NCBI RefSeq assembly: GCF_014192475.1
Contig: NZ_JACHXZ010000004.1
Location: forward strand, 113,348 to 177,347
Length of the DNA stretch: 64,000 nt
Source of the DNA: Simiduia aestuariiviva
GTDB taxonomy: Bacteria; Pseudomonadota; Gammaproteobacteria; Pseudomonadales; Cellvibrionaceae
Direction: 5' to 3'
The position numbers and the translations under genes are program-made. This document shows positions 53,926 to 62,658 of this stretch, one piece after another. How positions within the stretch are numbered: the stretch's first letter is position 1; each line of letters begins with the position of its first letter. Below the pieces are notes generated by a model. The model made no database searches. It saw only the letters and a program-made list of their open reading frames with translations, and had not been told where the DNA came from.

Positions 53926-54536
53926 TGGCCGGTTTCCTGATAATGATCCACCACCGAGAGCAGGCTAACCCGCGCCCGATGCAACAATACCCGTGCATTA
54001 GAGTTAGTAATGCCCAGCATGTTACATATGGTGTCTAAGGGTTGCTGCTCCACGTCGCGCAATAGAAATACCGCGCGTTGGGCATCCGGTAGCAGCGCCA
54101 GATTTTTCTCAATACACTGCTTCAGCTGACTTTCTTCTAAGATGCGGTCGGGCGATTCCATGTGCCAATTCACGGGCCCGCTCGACCAGTGACCATCACT
54201 TTTGAAGCGGTCTTCTGACAGATAATCACCCAATACCCGCTCGGCATCGTCCCACGTGATCTCGCGATTTTCTTTGCGCAACTTGCCCTTAGCCGCATTG
54301 CTGACGATGGTGAACATCCACGTTTTAATGCTAGACCGGCCCTCAAACTTTGGCAGTGCGCGGAAGATCGATACCCAGGCCTCCTGCACCACCTCTTCGG
54401 CCTGCGCCGGCCGAACAATAGCGCGCGCCACCACCAACAACTGCCCGTGATACTGCTGCACCAACTGAGTAAAAGCGCCGTGATCCTGCGCACGCAACAG
54501 CGCCAAATCCACGGCCTGAGTCTGTTCGATGGTCAT
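53919..54536 (-). CDS. ECF-type sigma factor paired with zf-HC2
   Basis: 205 residues from the ATG at 54536 (ggataac upstream); a longer frame to 54659 is unlikely. Region 2 about 20-95 (FTQLVQQYHGQLLVVARAIV, AEEVVQEAWVSIFRALPKFEG, TWMFTIVSNAAKGKLRKENR), region 4 about 150-200 (LLPDAQRAVFLLRDVEQQPLDTICNMLGITNSNARVLLHRARVSLL). Coupled to its anti-sigma factor. The divergent DoxX gene at 54686 is a common target type. Confidence 0.92.
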   Translation of the reverse strand: MTIEQTQAVDLALLRAQDHGAFTQLVQQYHGQLLVVARAIVRPAQAEEVVQEAWVSIFRALPKFEGRSSIKTWMFTIVSNAAKGKLRKENREITWDDAERVLGDYLSEDRFKSDGHWSSGPVNWHMESPDRILEESQLKQCIEKNLALLPDAQRAVFLLRDVEQQPLDTICNMLGITNSNARVLLHRARVSLLSVVDHYQETGQC

Positions 54537-54685
54537 AGTTATCCCTGTCGCCGGTGCCCTGCGGGCCAGCTGCATTAAAGCACAATGCTGAGGATACTGT
54601 AACGATGTCGTCGGCGCTGACTCTAACTCACTCGCACCTTGAACCCCGCTAAAAAGCATTTATTCCATTCATTAGGAGCACACAC

Positions 54686-55294
54686 TTGATTGCACAACTT
54701 CAACAGGGCTACCACTGTGCTGGTCGCCTGCTGACGCCATTGGAGGGCATTCCCGCCCTGCTACTTCGACTCTACCTTGTGCCCATATTTTGGATGGCCG
54801 GCACCAATAAATTTAACCATTTCGACGACACAGTGGCGTGGATGGGAAATAGCGAGTGGGGCCTTGGCCTGCCGCTGCCGTGGCTGATGACGGCATTGGC
54901 TACGGCCACTGAATTACTGGGTGCAGCGCTGCTGCTGCTCGGCTTTGGCACGCGTCTAATCAGCGTACCACTGGCGATCACTATGGTGGTGGCAGCGCTC
55001 ACCGTGCACTGGCAAAACGGCTGGCAGGCGATTGCCGATGCCACTGCGCCCTTTGCCAACGACGCAGTGCTGGCAGCACCAGAGAAACTGGAGCGCGCGC
55101 GCGCGATTTTGCAAGCGCACGGCAACTACGACTGGCTCACCAGCAGCGGTAACTTTGTGGTGTTAAACAACGGCATTGAATTTGCCGCCACCTATTGTGT
55201 GATGTGCCTCGCACTCATCGCGCTCGGCGGTGGTCGCTATGTGAGCGTGGATTATTTTATCGCTCAAAAGTTTTCGGCCACGCCAAATCGTTAA
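54686..55294 (+). CDS. DoxX family membrane protein
   Basis: A 202-residue protein with four membrane helices (about 25-45, 62-85, 92-110, 168-188) and the DoxX pattern LLLRLYLVPIFWMAGTNKFNHFD, TELLGAALLLLGFGTRLISVPL. Members are inner-membrane proteins linked to thiol-oxidative stress. Start codon TTG at 54686 behind aggag. Divergent from the ECF sigma gene 149 bp away; ends 4 bp inside the convergent AraC gene. Confidence 0.87.
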   Translation: MIAQLQQGYHCAGRLLTPLEGIPALLLRLYLVPIFWMAGTNKFNHFDDTVAWMGNSEWGLGLPLPWLMTALATATELLGAALLLLGFGTRLISVPLAITMVVAALTVHWQNGWQAIADATAPFANDAVLAAPEKLERARAILQAHGNYDWLTSSGNFVVLNNGIEFAATYCVMCLALIALGGGRYVSVDYFIAQKFSATPNR

Positions 55295-56169
55295 ATGTTG
55301 TGCAGCCCGGTGCGATAGCGCGCCGGGCTCACACCCATCACTTTTTTAAACAAACGGGAAAAGTAATAGGCGTCTTCATAGCCCAAATTGAGCGCCACCT
55401 GCTTGATGGGTTGGCGGCTGGTATCGAGCAGGTAGCAGGCCTGCTGCATTTTCAGTTCAATAAAGTAGTGGATGGGCGATTGCCCCGTTTGCGCTTTAAA
55501 CAACTTGGCAAAATGGTATTTCGACAGCGCCGCATCTTCAGCCAACGCCGCCAGATCAATGTGATCGTGTATATGCGCCATCATCAAGCCTTTAATCCGC
55601 GCTATGTCTAAGCGCCCCGCAGAATCGGCGGCCTGACCCAACATTTGCGCAATATGGCTCAGCAAAAACTGCAGCTGATGGCAGGCGTGCAGCGCGGCGT
55701 CCCAGTTGGAGCCCTGATCGCGCAGCCCAAATTGCGCATCGAAAAGCGCCAGCAACCGCGCATTCAATCCAAGTCGGTGCACCGGCCCCCCTTTGGCCGC
55801 CAGCCAGTCGGTCATGGTGTCGCTGAGCAGACCGGCATAGTGCACCCAGTACACCGTCCACGGGCGTTGGTGGTCAGATGCATAGCTGTGGGCTTGGCCG
55901 GCTGGCAACACCACTACGTCGCCGGCGCTGACGGGAACGCGCCTACCCTCATAGTCCAACCGGCCTTGGCCCGCCGTGCAATACAACAGCAGGTGATCAT
56001 CGTGCAGCTCGCGCTGCATGCGATGACCCCGGGCCACCGGGTAAAAACCCAGCGCACGCGGGTACAACTGCCGGGTGAGCGGCTCGTCAGCCAGCCTATC
56101 CAATAGTGCTTTTGGTAATAAAAACCGCTTTCCGTCACGCGGTAGCGGCCAATCGGAGGGTTGCGACAA
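55291..56169 (-). CDS. AraC family transcriptional regulator, probable MmsR
   Basis: 292 residues. N-terminal AraC-type cupin (about 30-160, GRRVPVSAGDVVVLPAGQAHSYASD), C-terminal double helix-turn-helix (about 195-290, LSKYHFAKLFKAQTGQSPIHYFIELKMQ and KQVALNLGYEDAYYFSRLFKKVMGVSPARYR). The family regulator of the neighbouring mmsAB operon in Pseudomonas (MmsR) is also AraC-type. Divergent from mmsA across a 213-bp spacer with paired sequence repeats. The start codon is TTG (56169), supported by aagg. Confidence 0.9.
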   Translation of the reverse strand: MSQPSDWPLPRDGKRFLLPKALLDRLADEPLTRQLYPRALGFYPVARGHRMQRELHDDHLLLYCTAGQGRLDYEGRRVPVSAGDVVVLPAGQAHSYASDHQRPWTVYWVHYAGLLSDTMTDWLAAKGGPVHRLGLNARLLALFDAQFGLRDQGSNWDAALHACHQLQFLLSHIAQMLGQAADSAGRLDIARIKGLMMAHIHDHIDLAALAEDAALSKYHFAKLFKAQTGQSPIHYFIELKMQQACYLLDTSRQPIKQVALNLGYEDAYYFSRLFKKVMGVSPARYRTGLHNI

Positions 56170-56280
56170 GGTTAACCTTTTGTTTTTTAAACAAATAATT
56201 GAATTTCACGCCAACGCGTGACCTATCGGACAATAACAAGATAATCCATCAAGCCGCCAATATCGTCAATCCCGTGCGTG

Positions 56281-56336
56281 CCACGCCTATGGTTTGATGG
56301 TTGACTAAATTTCCGACGCTGGCGGCACGCCTGTGG
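56281..56336. promoter_or_regulatory. Paired direct repeats in the araC-mmsA spacer, candidate operators
   Basis: ccacgcctatgg (56281-56292) and gcacgcctgtgg (56325-56336) are direct repeats differing at 2 of 12 positions, offset by 44 bp, about four helical turns. They lie 47-100 bp before mmsA. AraC proteins bind such same-face direct repeats. Confidence 0.5.
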
Positions 56337-56382
56337 CACGTCGTCGGTCACACTCCATTAGCCCAACGAAAGGTCTGGCATT

Positions 56383-57900
56383 ATGAGTAAGCATTTTTCA
56401 AACGGACTGCCCAAGCGCGTCCCACTTTTTATTGAAGGCGAGTGGACCAACAGCGAAGCCAGCCAGTGGATCCCGGTAACCAACCCTGCCACGCAAGAAG
56501 TCATCTGCGAGGCGCCCTGCGCCACTGAGGCAGAAGTGGAGCGCGCCGTTGCCAGCGCCAAGAAGACCTTTGAGAGCTGGAAAGACGTGGCCGTACCCGT
56601 GCGCGCCCGCATCATGCTGCAATACCAACACCTACTGAAAGAGCACCACGACGAAATCGCCACCATCTTGGCGAAGGAAACCGGCAAGACCTTCGACGAC
56701 GCCAAGGGCGACGTGTGGCGCGGTATTGAAGTAGTGGAGCACGCCTGTAACATCGCCTCACTGATGATGGGCGAGACCGTTGAAAACGTAGCTCGCACCA
56801 TCGATTGCTACTCCTACACCCAGCCGTTGGGTGTGTGCATGGGCATCACGCCGTTTAACTTCCCCGCCATGATCCCCCTGTGGATGTTCCCACTGGCCAT
56901 CGCCGCCGGTAACACCTTTATTCTGAAGCCCTCCGAACAAGACCCACTGACGCCCACGCGCCTAGTGGAATTGTTTGAGCAAGCCGGTGCCCCCAAAGGC
57001 GTACTGCAAGTGATTCACGGCGGCAAAGAGCAAGTTAACCAACTGCTCAATCACCCAGAAGTCAAAGCCGTGAGCTTTGTGGGCTCTGTGCCCGTGGGCG
57101 AGCATGTGTACCGCACAGCCACCCAAAACCTGAAACGCGCCCAGTGCTTCGCCGGTGCCAAAAACCACATGGTGGTCATGCCCGATGCCAACAAGCAGCA
57201 GGTGATCAACAATTTAGTGGGTGCGGGCTTCGGCGCCGCCGGTCAGCGCTGCATGGCCATTTCAGTGGCGGTGATGGTGGGCGAATCCAAAGAGTGGATC
57301 GACGACTTGAAAGCCGCCGCCAGCAGCATCCGCCCCGGCGCATGGGACGATAAAGACGCCGCCTACGGCCCACAAATTTCGCCGCAAGCGCGCGACAAGG
57401 TGTTGGCGTTTATTGAAAAAGGTAAGCAGGAAGGTGCCAACTGTATTCTGGACGGCAGCAACTGTGTGGTTGAAGGCTTCCCCGATGGCAACTGGGTGGG
57501 CCCCACCATCTTTACCGACGTCACGCCCGAGATGGAAATTTACCAGAAAGAAATTTTTGGCCCCGTTATGTGCATCATGACCGTCGATACGCTCGAAGAA
57601 GCCATCGCGCTGATCAACAACTGCCCCTTCGGTAACGGCACCTCCATCTTTACCGCCAGCGGCGCTTGCGCGCGCAAATACCAGCACGAAATCCTCGTGG
57701 GCCAGGTGGGCATCAACGTACCGGTTCCAGTGCCATTGCCCTTCTTCAGCTTCACGGGCTGGCGCGGGTCTTTCTTTGGCGATCAGCACGCCTACGGCAA
57801 ACAAGCTGTGCGCTTCTACACCGAGACCAAAACCGTAACCGCACGCTGGTTCGACGACGATATTCCCGGTGGTCCAAACATGACCATTACCTTGAAGTAG
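56383..57900 (+). CDS. mmsA: Methylmalonate-semialdehyde dehydrogenase (CoA-acylating)
   Basis: Oxidises methylmalonate semialdehyde to propionyl-CoA with NAD and CoA, the last step of distal valine degradation. 505 residues with the aldehyde dehydrogenase core: [36 protein letters not shown], and catalytic Cys 290 in [11 protein letters not shown]. CoA-acylating members lack the general-base Glu of hydrolytic enzymes; here [13 protein letters not shown] is in its place, as expected. First gene of the valine operon, close to the AraC regulator. Confidence 0.96.
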   Translation: MSKHFSNGLPKRVPLFIEGEWTNSEASQWIPVTNPATQEVICEAPCATEAEVERAVASAKKTFESWKDVAVPVRARIMLQYQHLLKEHHDEIATILAKETGKTFDDAKGDVWRGIEVVEHACNIASLMMGETVENVARTIDCYSYTQPLGVCMGITPFNFPAMIPLWMFPLAIAAGNTFILKPSEQDPLTPTRLVELFEQAGAPKGVLQVIHGGKEQVNQLLNHPEVKAVSFVGSVPVGEHVYRTATQNLKRAQCFAGAKNHMVVMPDANKQQVINNLVGAGFGAAGQRCMAISVAVMVGESKEWIDDLKAAASSIRPGAWDDKDAAYGPQISPQARDKVLAFIEKGKQEGANCILDGSNCVVEGFPDGNWVGPTIFTDVTPEMEIYQKEIFGPVMCIMTVDTLEEAIALINNCPFGNGTSIFTASGACARKYQHEILVGQVGINVPVPVPLPFFSFTGWRGSFFGDQHAYGKQAVRFYTETKTVTARWFDDDIPGGPNMTITLK

Positions 57901-57928
57901 TCCATTGCTCAATGCTGAACGGTTGGCA

Positions 57929-58011
57929 GGTGAGCGCCTTAGGGGCCGCGTGAATACATCCATGTAACTCGAGCGCCGGATCCCTCCGGCGACGCCCCTA
58001 AGACACTCACC
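57929..58011. repeat. Palindromic intergenic repeat between mmsA and the acyl-CoA dehydrogenase
   Basis: Arms 57929-57946 and 57994-58011 are complementary at 16 of 18 positions; an inner hairpin cgccgga-tccc-tccggcg (57974-57991) lies within. The centre contains tacatccatgta. REP-type element; it may set mRNA stability between the two operon genes. Confidence 0.75.
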
Positions 58012-58079
58012 CGCCACCCACCACCGACACAGTTTTAACAAAACATTCGCGATGTCTTAAAAAATAAAACGAGAGCGCA

Positions 58080-59246
58080 ATGAATTTTGATCTAACCGAA
58101 GAACAACTCGCCTTCCAACAAGCCGCACGGGATTTCGCCGCCGGCGAAATGAAACCGCACGCCGCCGAGTGGGACGAGCAACAAATTTTCCCCGTAGACC
58201 TGTTCGCAAAAGCCGGCCCCATGGGTTTTATGGGCATCTACTCGCCGGAAGATTGTGGCGGCATGAATTTGTCCCGCGCCGACACCATGGTGATCGTGGA
58301 AGAATTGGCGCGCGCCTGCCCGAGCACTGCCGCGTTCATCACCATCCACAACATGGCTACGTGGATGTTGTGCAATTGGGGTGCCGACGCCCTCAAAGCC
58401 GAGTGGGCAGAACAGCTTACCAGCGGCGCCAAGCTCGCCTCCTACTGCCTCACCGAACCCGGTGCCGGTAGCGACGCGGCAAGCTTGCGCACCAAAGCCA
58501 TAGTCGACGGCGATCACTATGTGATTAACGGCAGCAAGGCCTTTATTTCTGGCGCGGGCAGCACCGACATTCTGATTGCCATGGTGCGCACAGGCCAACA
58601 GGAAGACGGCGCCAAGGGCATCAGCTGCATCGCCATTCCGGCCGACTTACCCGGCATTAGCTACGGCAAAAAAGAAGTGAAAATGGGCTGGAACAGCCAG
58701 CCCACTCGCACCATCACCTTCGAAGATGTGCGCGTACCGGTGGCTAACCGCCTCGGCGCTGAGGGCGAGGGTTTTGCCATCGCCATGAAGGGCTTAGACG
58801 GCGGCCGCATCAATATCGCCACCTGTTCACTGGGCGCAGCCCAAGAGGCGCTGACCGTTGCGCAAGCTTATTTGCACGAGCGCAAACAATTCGGCAAACC
58901 GCTGTCGGCGTTTCAGGCACTGCAATTTAAACTGGCCGACATGGCCACGCGTTTAGTGGCAGCGCGCAACATGGTGGCACTGGCGGCGTTTAAGTTGGAT
59001 CAAGATCACCCCGATAAATCCACCTACTGCGCCATGGCCAAACAGTTCGCCACCGATCACTGTTTTGATGTAGTCAATGACGCCCTGCAATTGCACGGCG
59101 GTTACGGTTACATTCGCGAATACCCACTGGAGCGCTTGCTGCGCGACTGTCGGGTGCACCAAATTCTGGAAGGCACCAACGAAATCATGCGCGTGATTGT
59201 GTCGCGCAAAATGTTAGCCGAACACGCAACGGAGACGATTCGATGA
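58080..59246 (+). CDS. Acyl-CoA dehydrogenase, probable isobutyryl-CoA dehydrogenase
   Basis: FAD enzyme that oxidises isobutyryl-CoA to methacrylyl-CoA. 388 residues: N-terminal helical domain, beta domain with YCLTEPGAGSDAAS and the C-terminal domain with RKQFGKPLSAFQALQF and catalytic Glu in ILEGTNEIMR (about 374). Assignment of the substrate comes from operon context, since the gene lies between mmsA and the hydratase/hydrolase genes. Start ATG at 58080, gagag upstream. Confidence 0.9.
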   Translation: MNFDLTEEQLAFQQAARDFAAGEMKPHAAEWDEQQIFPVDLFAKAGPMGFMGIYSPEDCGGMNLSRADTMVIVEELARACPSTAAFITIHNMATWMLCNWGADALKAEWAEQLTSGAKLASYCLTEPGAGSDAASLRTKAIVDGDHYVINGSKAFISGAGSTDILIAMVRTGQQEDGAKGISCIAIPADLPGISYGKKEVKMGWNSQPTRTITFEDVRVPVANRLGAEGEGFAIAMKGLDGGRINIATCSLGAAQEALTVAQAYLHERKQFGKPLSAFQALQFKLADMATRLVAARNMVALAAFKLDQDHPDKSTYCAMAKQFATDHCFDVVNDALQLHGGYGYIREYPLERLLRDCRVHQILEGTNEIMRVIVSRKMLAEHATETIR

Positions 59247-60025
59247 GCACTTGCGACCTATTGAAATTTGAAACCCGCGGCCACACCGCCATCATCACCA
59301 TGAACAACCCGCCGGCGAACACTTGGACGCCGGAAAGCCTGAATTATTTAAAAGCATTGGTTGAACAATTAAACGCCGATAAAAATAACTACGCGCTGAT
59401 TTTAGCCAGCGAGAGCGAAAAGTTTTTTTCCGCCGGCGCGGACCTCAATCGCTTCAACCACAACGACAAAGACCAAGCCTTTAGTTTTTGCGCAGCCTTT
59501 GGCGAAGCCTTTGAAGCGCTGACCAATTACAACGGCGTCTCCATTGCGGCCATCACCGGTTTCGCCATGGGCGGCGGCTTGGAAGCGGCGCTGTGCTGCG
59601 ACATCCGCATTTGCGAAACCCAGTCACAGATGGCATTGCCAGAGGCCACCGTGGGCTTACTGCCCTGCGGCATCGGCACCCAACACCTGCCGTGGTTAGT
59701 GGGTGAAGGCTGGGCCAAGCGCATGATCTTGCTAGGTGAACGACTAAAAGCACCGAAAGCCGAGCAAATTGGGCTGGTGCAAGAAGTTGTGGAAACTGGA
59801 ACAGTGTTGGCGCGCGCACTGGAATTGGCTGACAAAGTCGCCGGCCAATCGCCCACCTCAGTGACCCGCTGCAAGCAATTAATCATGGGCGCTCGCAACG
59901 CCACCTTGAACTCGCAGCTCGCCAAAGAGCGCGAAGAGTTCGTCAAATTGTGGGATACCCAAGATCAGAAAGAAGGCGTGGCCGCATTTATTGAAAAGCG
60001 CAAACCCGAGTGGAAAAACGCCTAG
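59243..60025 (+). CDS. Enoyl-CoA hydratase, probable methacrylyl-CoA hydratase
   Basis: Crotonase-fold enzyme that hydrates methacrylyl-CoA to 3-hydroxyisobutyryl-CoA. 260 residues; oxyanion-hole motif SAGADLNRF (about 69-77), ITGFAMGGGLEAALCCD with the conserved Gly-Gly and the GTQHLPWLVGEGWAKRMILLGE region. It overlaps the dehydrogenase stop by 4 bp (ATGA). Function from context. Confidence 0.87.
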   Translation: MSTCDLLKFETRGHTAIITMNNPPANTWTPESLNYLKALVEQLNADKNNYALILASESEKFFSAGADLNRFNHNDKDQAFSFCAAFGEAFEALTNYNGVSIAAITGFAMGGGLEAALCCDIRICETQSQMALPEATVGLLPCGIGTQHLPWLVGEGWAKRMILLGERLKAPKAEQIGLVQEVVETGTVLARALELADKVAGQSPTSVTRCKQLIMGARNATLNSQLAKEREEFVKLWDTQDQKEGVAAFIEKRKPEWKNA

Positions 60026-60039
60026 GGCGAGGAGCAACT

Positions 60040-61143
60040 GTGTCGGATCTACCCGTAATTTTTGAAACCCTCGCCACTGCCGATGGCAAACACATCGGCG
60101 TGGCGCGCCTGAACGCTGAAAAATCTCTTAACGCGCTAAACCTGCCGATGATTGATGCCTTGCATGCGCAACTGCAACGCTGGGAGCAAGACGATGCCAT
60201 CGCGGCAGTGTGGTTAGAGGCTGCGGGCGAAAAGGCCTTTTGCGCCGGTGGCGATGTGGTGGCCCTGCACGCGGGATCAGCCGCCTACGGTGAGCAGTTA
60301 CCCGATGACAGCGCACAAACATTTTTTGAACGCGAATATCGACTGGATCACTACCTGCACGTCTACCCCAAGCCTTTAATCGTTTGGGGCAGCGGTATCG
60401 TCATGGGCGGCGGCATGGGTTTGTTGTGCGGCGCCCCCGTGCGACTGGTCACCGAGACCACCCGCATGGCCATGCCAGAAATTACCATCGGCCTGTTTCC
60501 GGATGTGGGCGGCAGCTACTTTCTGAGCCGCACACCGGGCCGCGCCGGTTTATTTTTGGGGCTAACGGGCGCGCAATTCAATGGTACCGATGCGCTCTAC
60601 TTAGGCTTCGCCGACGGCTTTGTGCCACAAGCGGAAAAAGCGGCCCTGCAGCACCATTTGTGCGCAGCCAAAGACTGGAGCAAAGACGCGGTATTCCAAC
60701 ACGTGCTGGGCTTTTGCAACGGCTTCAGTGACCAGCAACCCGCTGCACAAATTGAGCCGCATCAAGCGCACATCGACAGCGTCTGCAGCGGTGACAATCT
60801 GCTGGCGACCATCGACGCCATCACCGGTTACGACGGCGACGACGTCTGGCTGCAAAAAGCGGCTAAAACCTTGGCACGGGGCTGCCCTGTGACACCGTTT
60901 TTGGTGCAAAAACAATTGCAAAAAGCCTGCGAGCTCGATTTAGCCGACGTGTTTCGCATGGAGCTGACCATGGCCGTGAACAGCGCGCGCTTTGGCCACT
61001 TTAAAGAAGGTGTGCGCGCACTGCTGATCGATAAAGATCGCAGCCCTCACTGGACACCCGCCACCTTTGCCGAGGTGCAAAGTGCGCACATAGACGCCTT
61101 TTTCGAAGCACCCTTTAGCGTTCACCCCCTGGCCGACCTGTAA
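60040..61143 (+). CDS. 3-hydroxyisobutyryl-CoA hydrolase
   Basis: Crotonase-superfamily thioesterase that frees 3-hydroxyisobutyrate. 367 residues from the GTG at 60040, which has aggag 7 bp before it; a longer frame starts at 60010. Motifs: FCAGGDVVALHAG (active-site region), GSGIVMGGGMGLLCGAPVRLV, EITIGLFPDVGGSYFLSRTPG with the catalytic Glu and Asp positions of the HIBCH family. Fits the pathway position. Confidence 0.9.
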   Translation: MSDLPVIFETLATADGKHIGVARLNAEKSLNALNLPMIDALHAQLQRWEQDDAIAAVWLEAAGEKAFCAGGDVVALHAGSAAYGEQLPDDSAQTFFEREYRLDHYLHVYPKPLIVWGSGIVMGGGMGLLCGAPVRLVTETTRMAMPEITIGLFPDVGGSYFLSRTPGRAGLFLGLTGAQFNGTDALYLGFADGFVPQAEKAALQHHLCAAKDWSKDAVFQHVLGFCNGFSDQQPAAQIEPHQAHIDSVCSGDNLLATIDAITGYDGDDVWLQKAAKTLARGCPVTPFLVQKQLQKACELDLADVFRMELTMAVNSARFGHFKEGVRALLIDKDRSPHWTPATFAEVQSAHIDAFFEAPFSVHPLADL

Positions 61144-61154
61144 CGGAGCACACT

Positions 61155-62057
61155 ATGAGCAACACCCTAACAACTATTGCGTTTATCGGCCTGGGTAACA
61201 TGGGTGGCGGCATGGCCGCCAACTTGGCCAAAAAAGGTTTCATCGTTAACGCCTTCGACTTAATGCCCGAACATTTGGAAAAAGCCCGCGCCGACGGCTG
61301 CAACACCTTCGGCAGCGCCGCCGATGCCGTGGCCACCTGCGACGCCGTGGTGTCCATGCTCCCCAACGGCAAAATTGTCGAGAGTCTGTACATCGACCAA
61401 GACGCCCTGCTCGATGCCATGCCCAAGGGCACACTGGTAATCGACTGCTCAACAGTCGCACCTGAAAATTCGCGCAGACTGGCACAAGTGGGCACTGAAA
61501 AAGGCATGCGTGTTATTGACGCACCGGTATCCGGCGGCGTTGCCGCTGCCGCTGCCGGCACACTGGCATTTATGTGTGGCGGCAGCGAAGCCGACGTAGA
61601 CGCCGCTCGCCCCGTATTGGCAGCGATGGGCGCCAATATTTTCCGCGCCGGTGATCATGGCGCGGGTCAAGTGGCAAAAGTGTGTAACAACATGTTGCTG
61701 GCCATTCACATGGCAGGTACCGCCGAGGCGCTGCAATTGGGCGTCAATAATGGTTTGGATCCAAAAGTACTGAGCGACATTATGCTCAAGAGCTCCGGCT
61801 GCAATTGGAGCTTGGAGAAGTACAACCCCTACCCCGGCGTGCAAGAAAACTCCGCCGCAACGCGTGGCTACACCGGCGGTTTTATGGTGGATTTAATGCT
61901 CAAAGATTTGGGCTTGGCCATGCAATCAGCGCTGGCTAGCCAGTCGTCTATCCCCATGGGAGCCAGTGCGCGCAACTTGTTTAGTCTGCACAAAAAGAGC
62001 GGCGGCGAAGACAAAGGCGGGCTCGACTTCTCCAGCATTCAACAGTTCTACCAATAG
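61155..62057 (+). CDS. mmsB: 3-hydroxyisobutyrate dehydrogenase
   Basis: NAD-dependent oxidation of 3-hydroxyisobutyrate to methylmalonate semialdehyde. 300 residues: Rossmann motif GLGNMGGGMAANLAKKG, substrate motif DAPVSGGVAAAAAGTLAFMCGG and catalytic Lys in GQVAKVCNNMLL (about 172). Canonical length. Last gene of the operon; its product is the substrate of mmsA at the front. Confidence 0.96.
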   Translation: MSNTLTTIAFIGLGNMGGGMAANLAKKGFIVNAFDLMPEHLEKARADGCNTFGSAADAVATCDAVVSMLPNGKIVESLYIDQDALLDAMPKGTLVIDCSTVAPENSRRLAQVGTEKGMRVIDAPVSGGVAAAAAGTLAFMCGGSEADVDAARPVLAAMGANIFRAGDHGAGQVAKVCNNMLLAIHMAGTAEALQLGVNNGLDPKVLSDIMLKSSGCNWSLEKYNPYPGVQENSAATRGYTGGFMVDLMLKDLGLAMQSALASQSSIPMGASARNLFSLHKKSGGEDKGGLDFSSIQQFYQ

Positions 62058-62080
62058 CTGCGGGTGACATGCCACCCCGA

Positions 62081-62533
62081 CTAGAGCGCTAGCTGCATGA
62101 TCACATCGCAGCGGGCGTAGTCGGGGTGGCAGCGCTGCGGCAACACTGTAAAGCCATGCTTTCGATACAGCGCCAACGCGCGCTCCAAGCGCGAACTGGT
62201 GAGCAAGTCTAGGCGCACAGCGTTTAGTTCGCGCGCCAAATCAATACTGGCCGTCATTAATTGATGGCTGAGCCCTCGCCCCTGATGCGCGGGATCCACC
62301 GCCATTTTGGCCAACTCAAAGCTGTCAATGCCATTTTTTAGCAACGCACAACAGCCCAGCACCTCGCCCTCGTCTACCAAGGTCAAAATGTAACCGCCCT
62401 GCTCCACAATTACCTCGGGGCGCTCAAGCACCTTGCGATCCGACGCCTCAAGGGTGAAATGCGCCTCAATCCACGCGCGATTTAATGCCGAGAAACGCTC
62501 AAAGTCCGCGGCCACATTGACTCGAATGTCCAA
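62081..62533 (-). CDS. GNAT family N-acetyltransferase
   Basis: About 150 residues from a TTG at 62533 preceded by a G-rich site; the frame extends to 62602 but the added residues are unlike a GNAT N-terminus, so the start is uncertain. Acetyl-CoA signature VDPAHQGRGLSHQLMTASIDLA (Q/RxxGxG/A type) and the LYRKHGF motif. Substrate unknown. Convergent with mmsB. Confidence 0.85.
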   Translation of the reverse strand: MDIRVNVAADFERFSALNRAWIEAHFTLEASDRKVLERPEVIVEQGGYILTLVDEGEVLGCCALLKNGIDSFELAKMAVDPAHQGRGLSHQLMTASIDLARELNAVRLDLLTSSRLERALALYRKHGFTVLPQRCHPDYARCDVIMQLAL

Positions 62534-62658
62534 ACGCCCCCCCTTATAACCAGATATCCACCTATTGCGAACCTTATAACAATAGCGACCTAAAACGCAC
62601 AATCAAGCAGGTTGAGCACCATGACCTATACTCAGTAGAAACCCCATATGACTATGAC

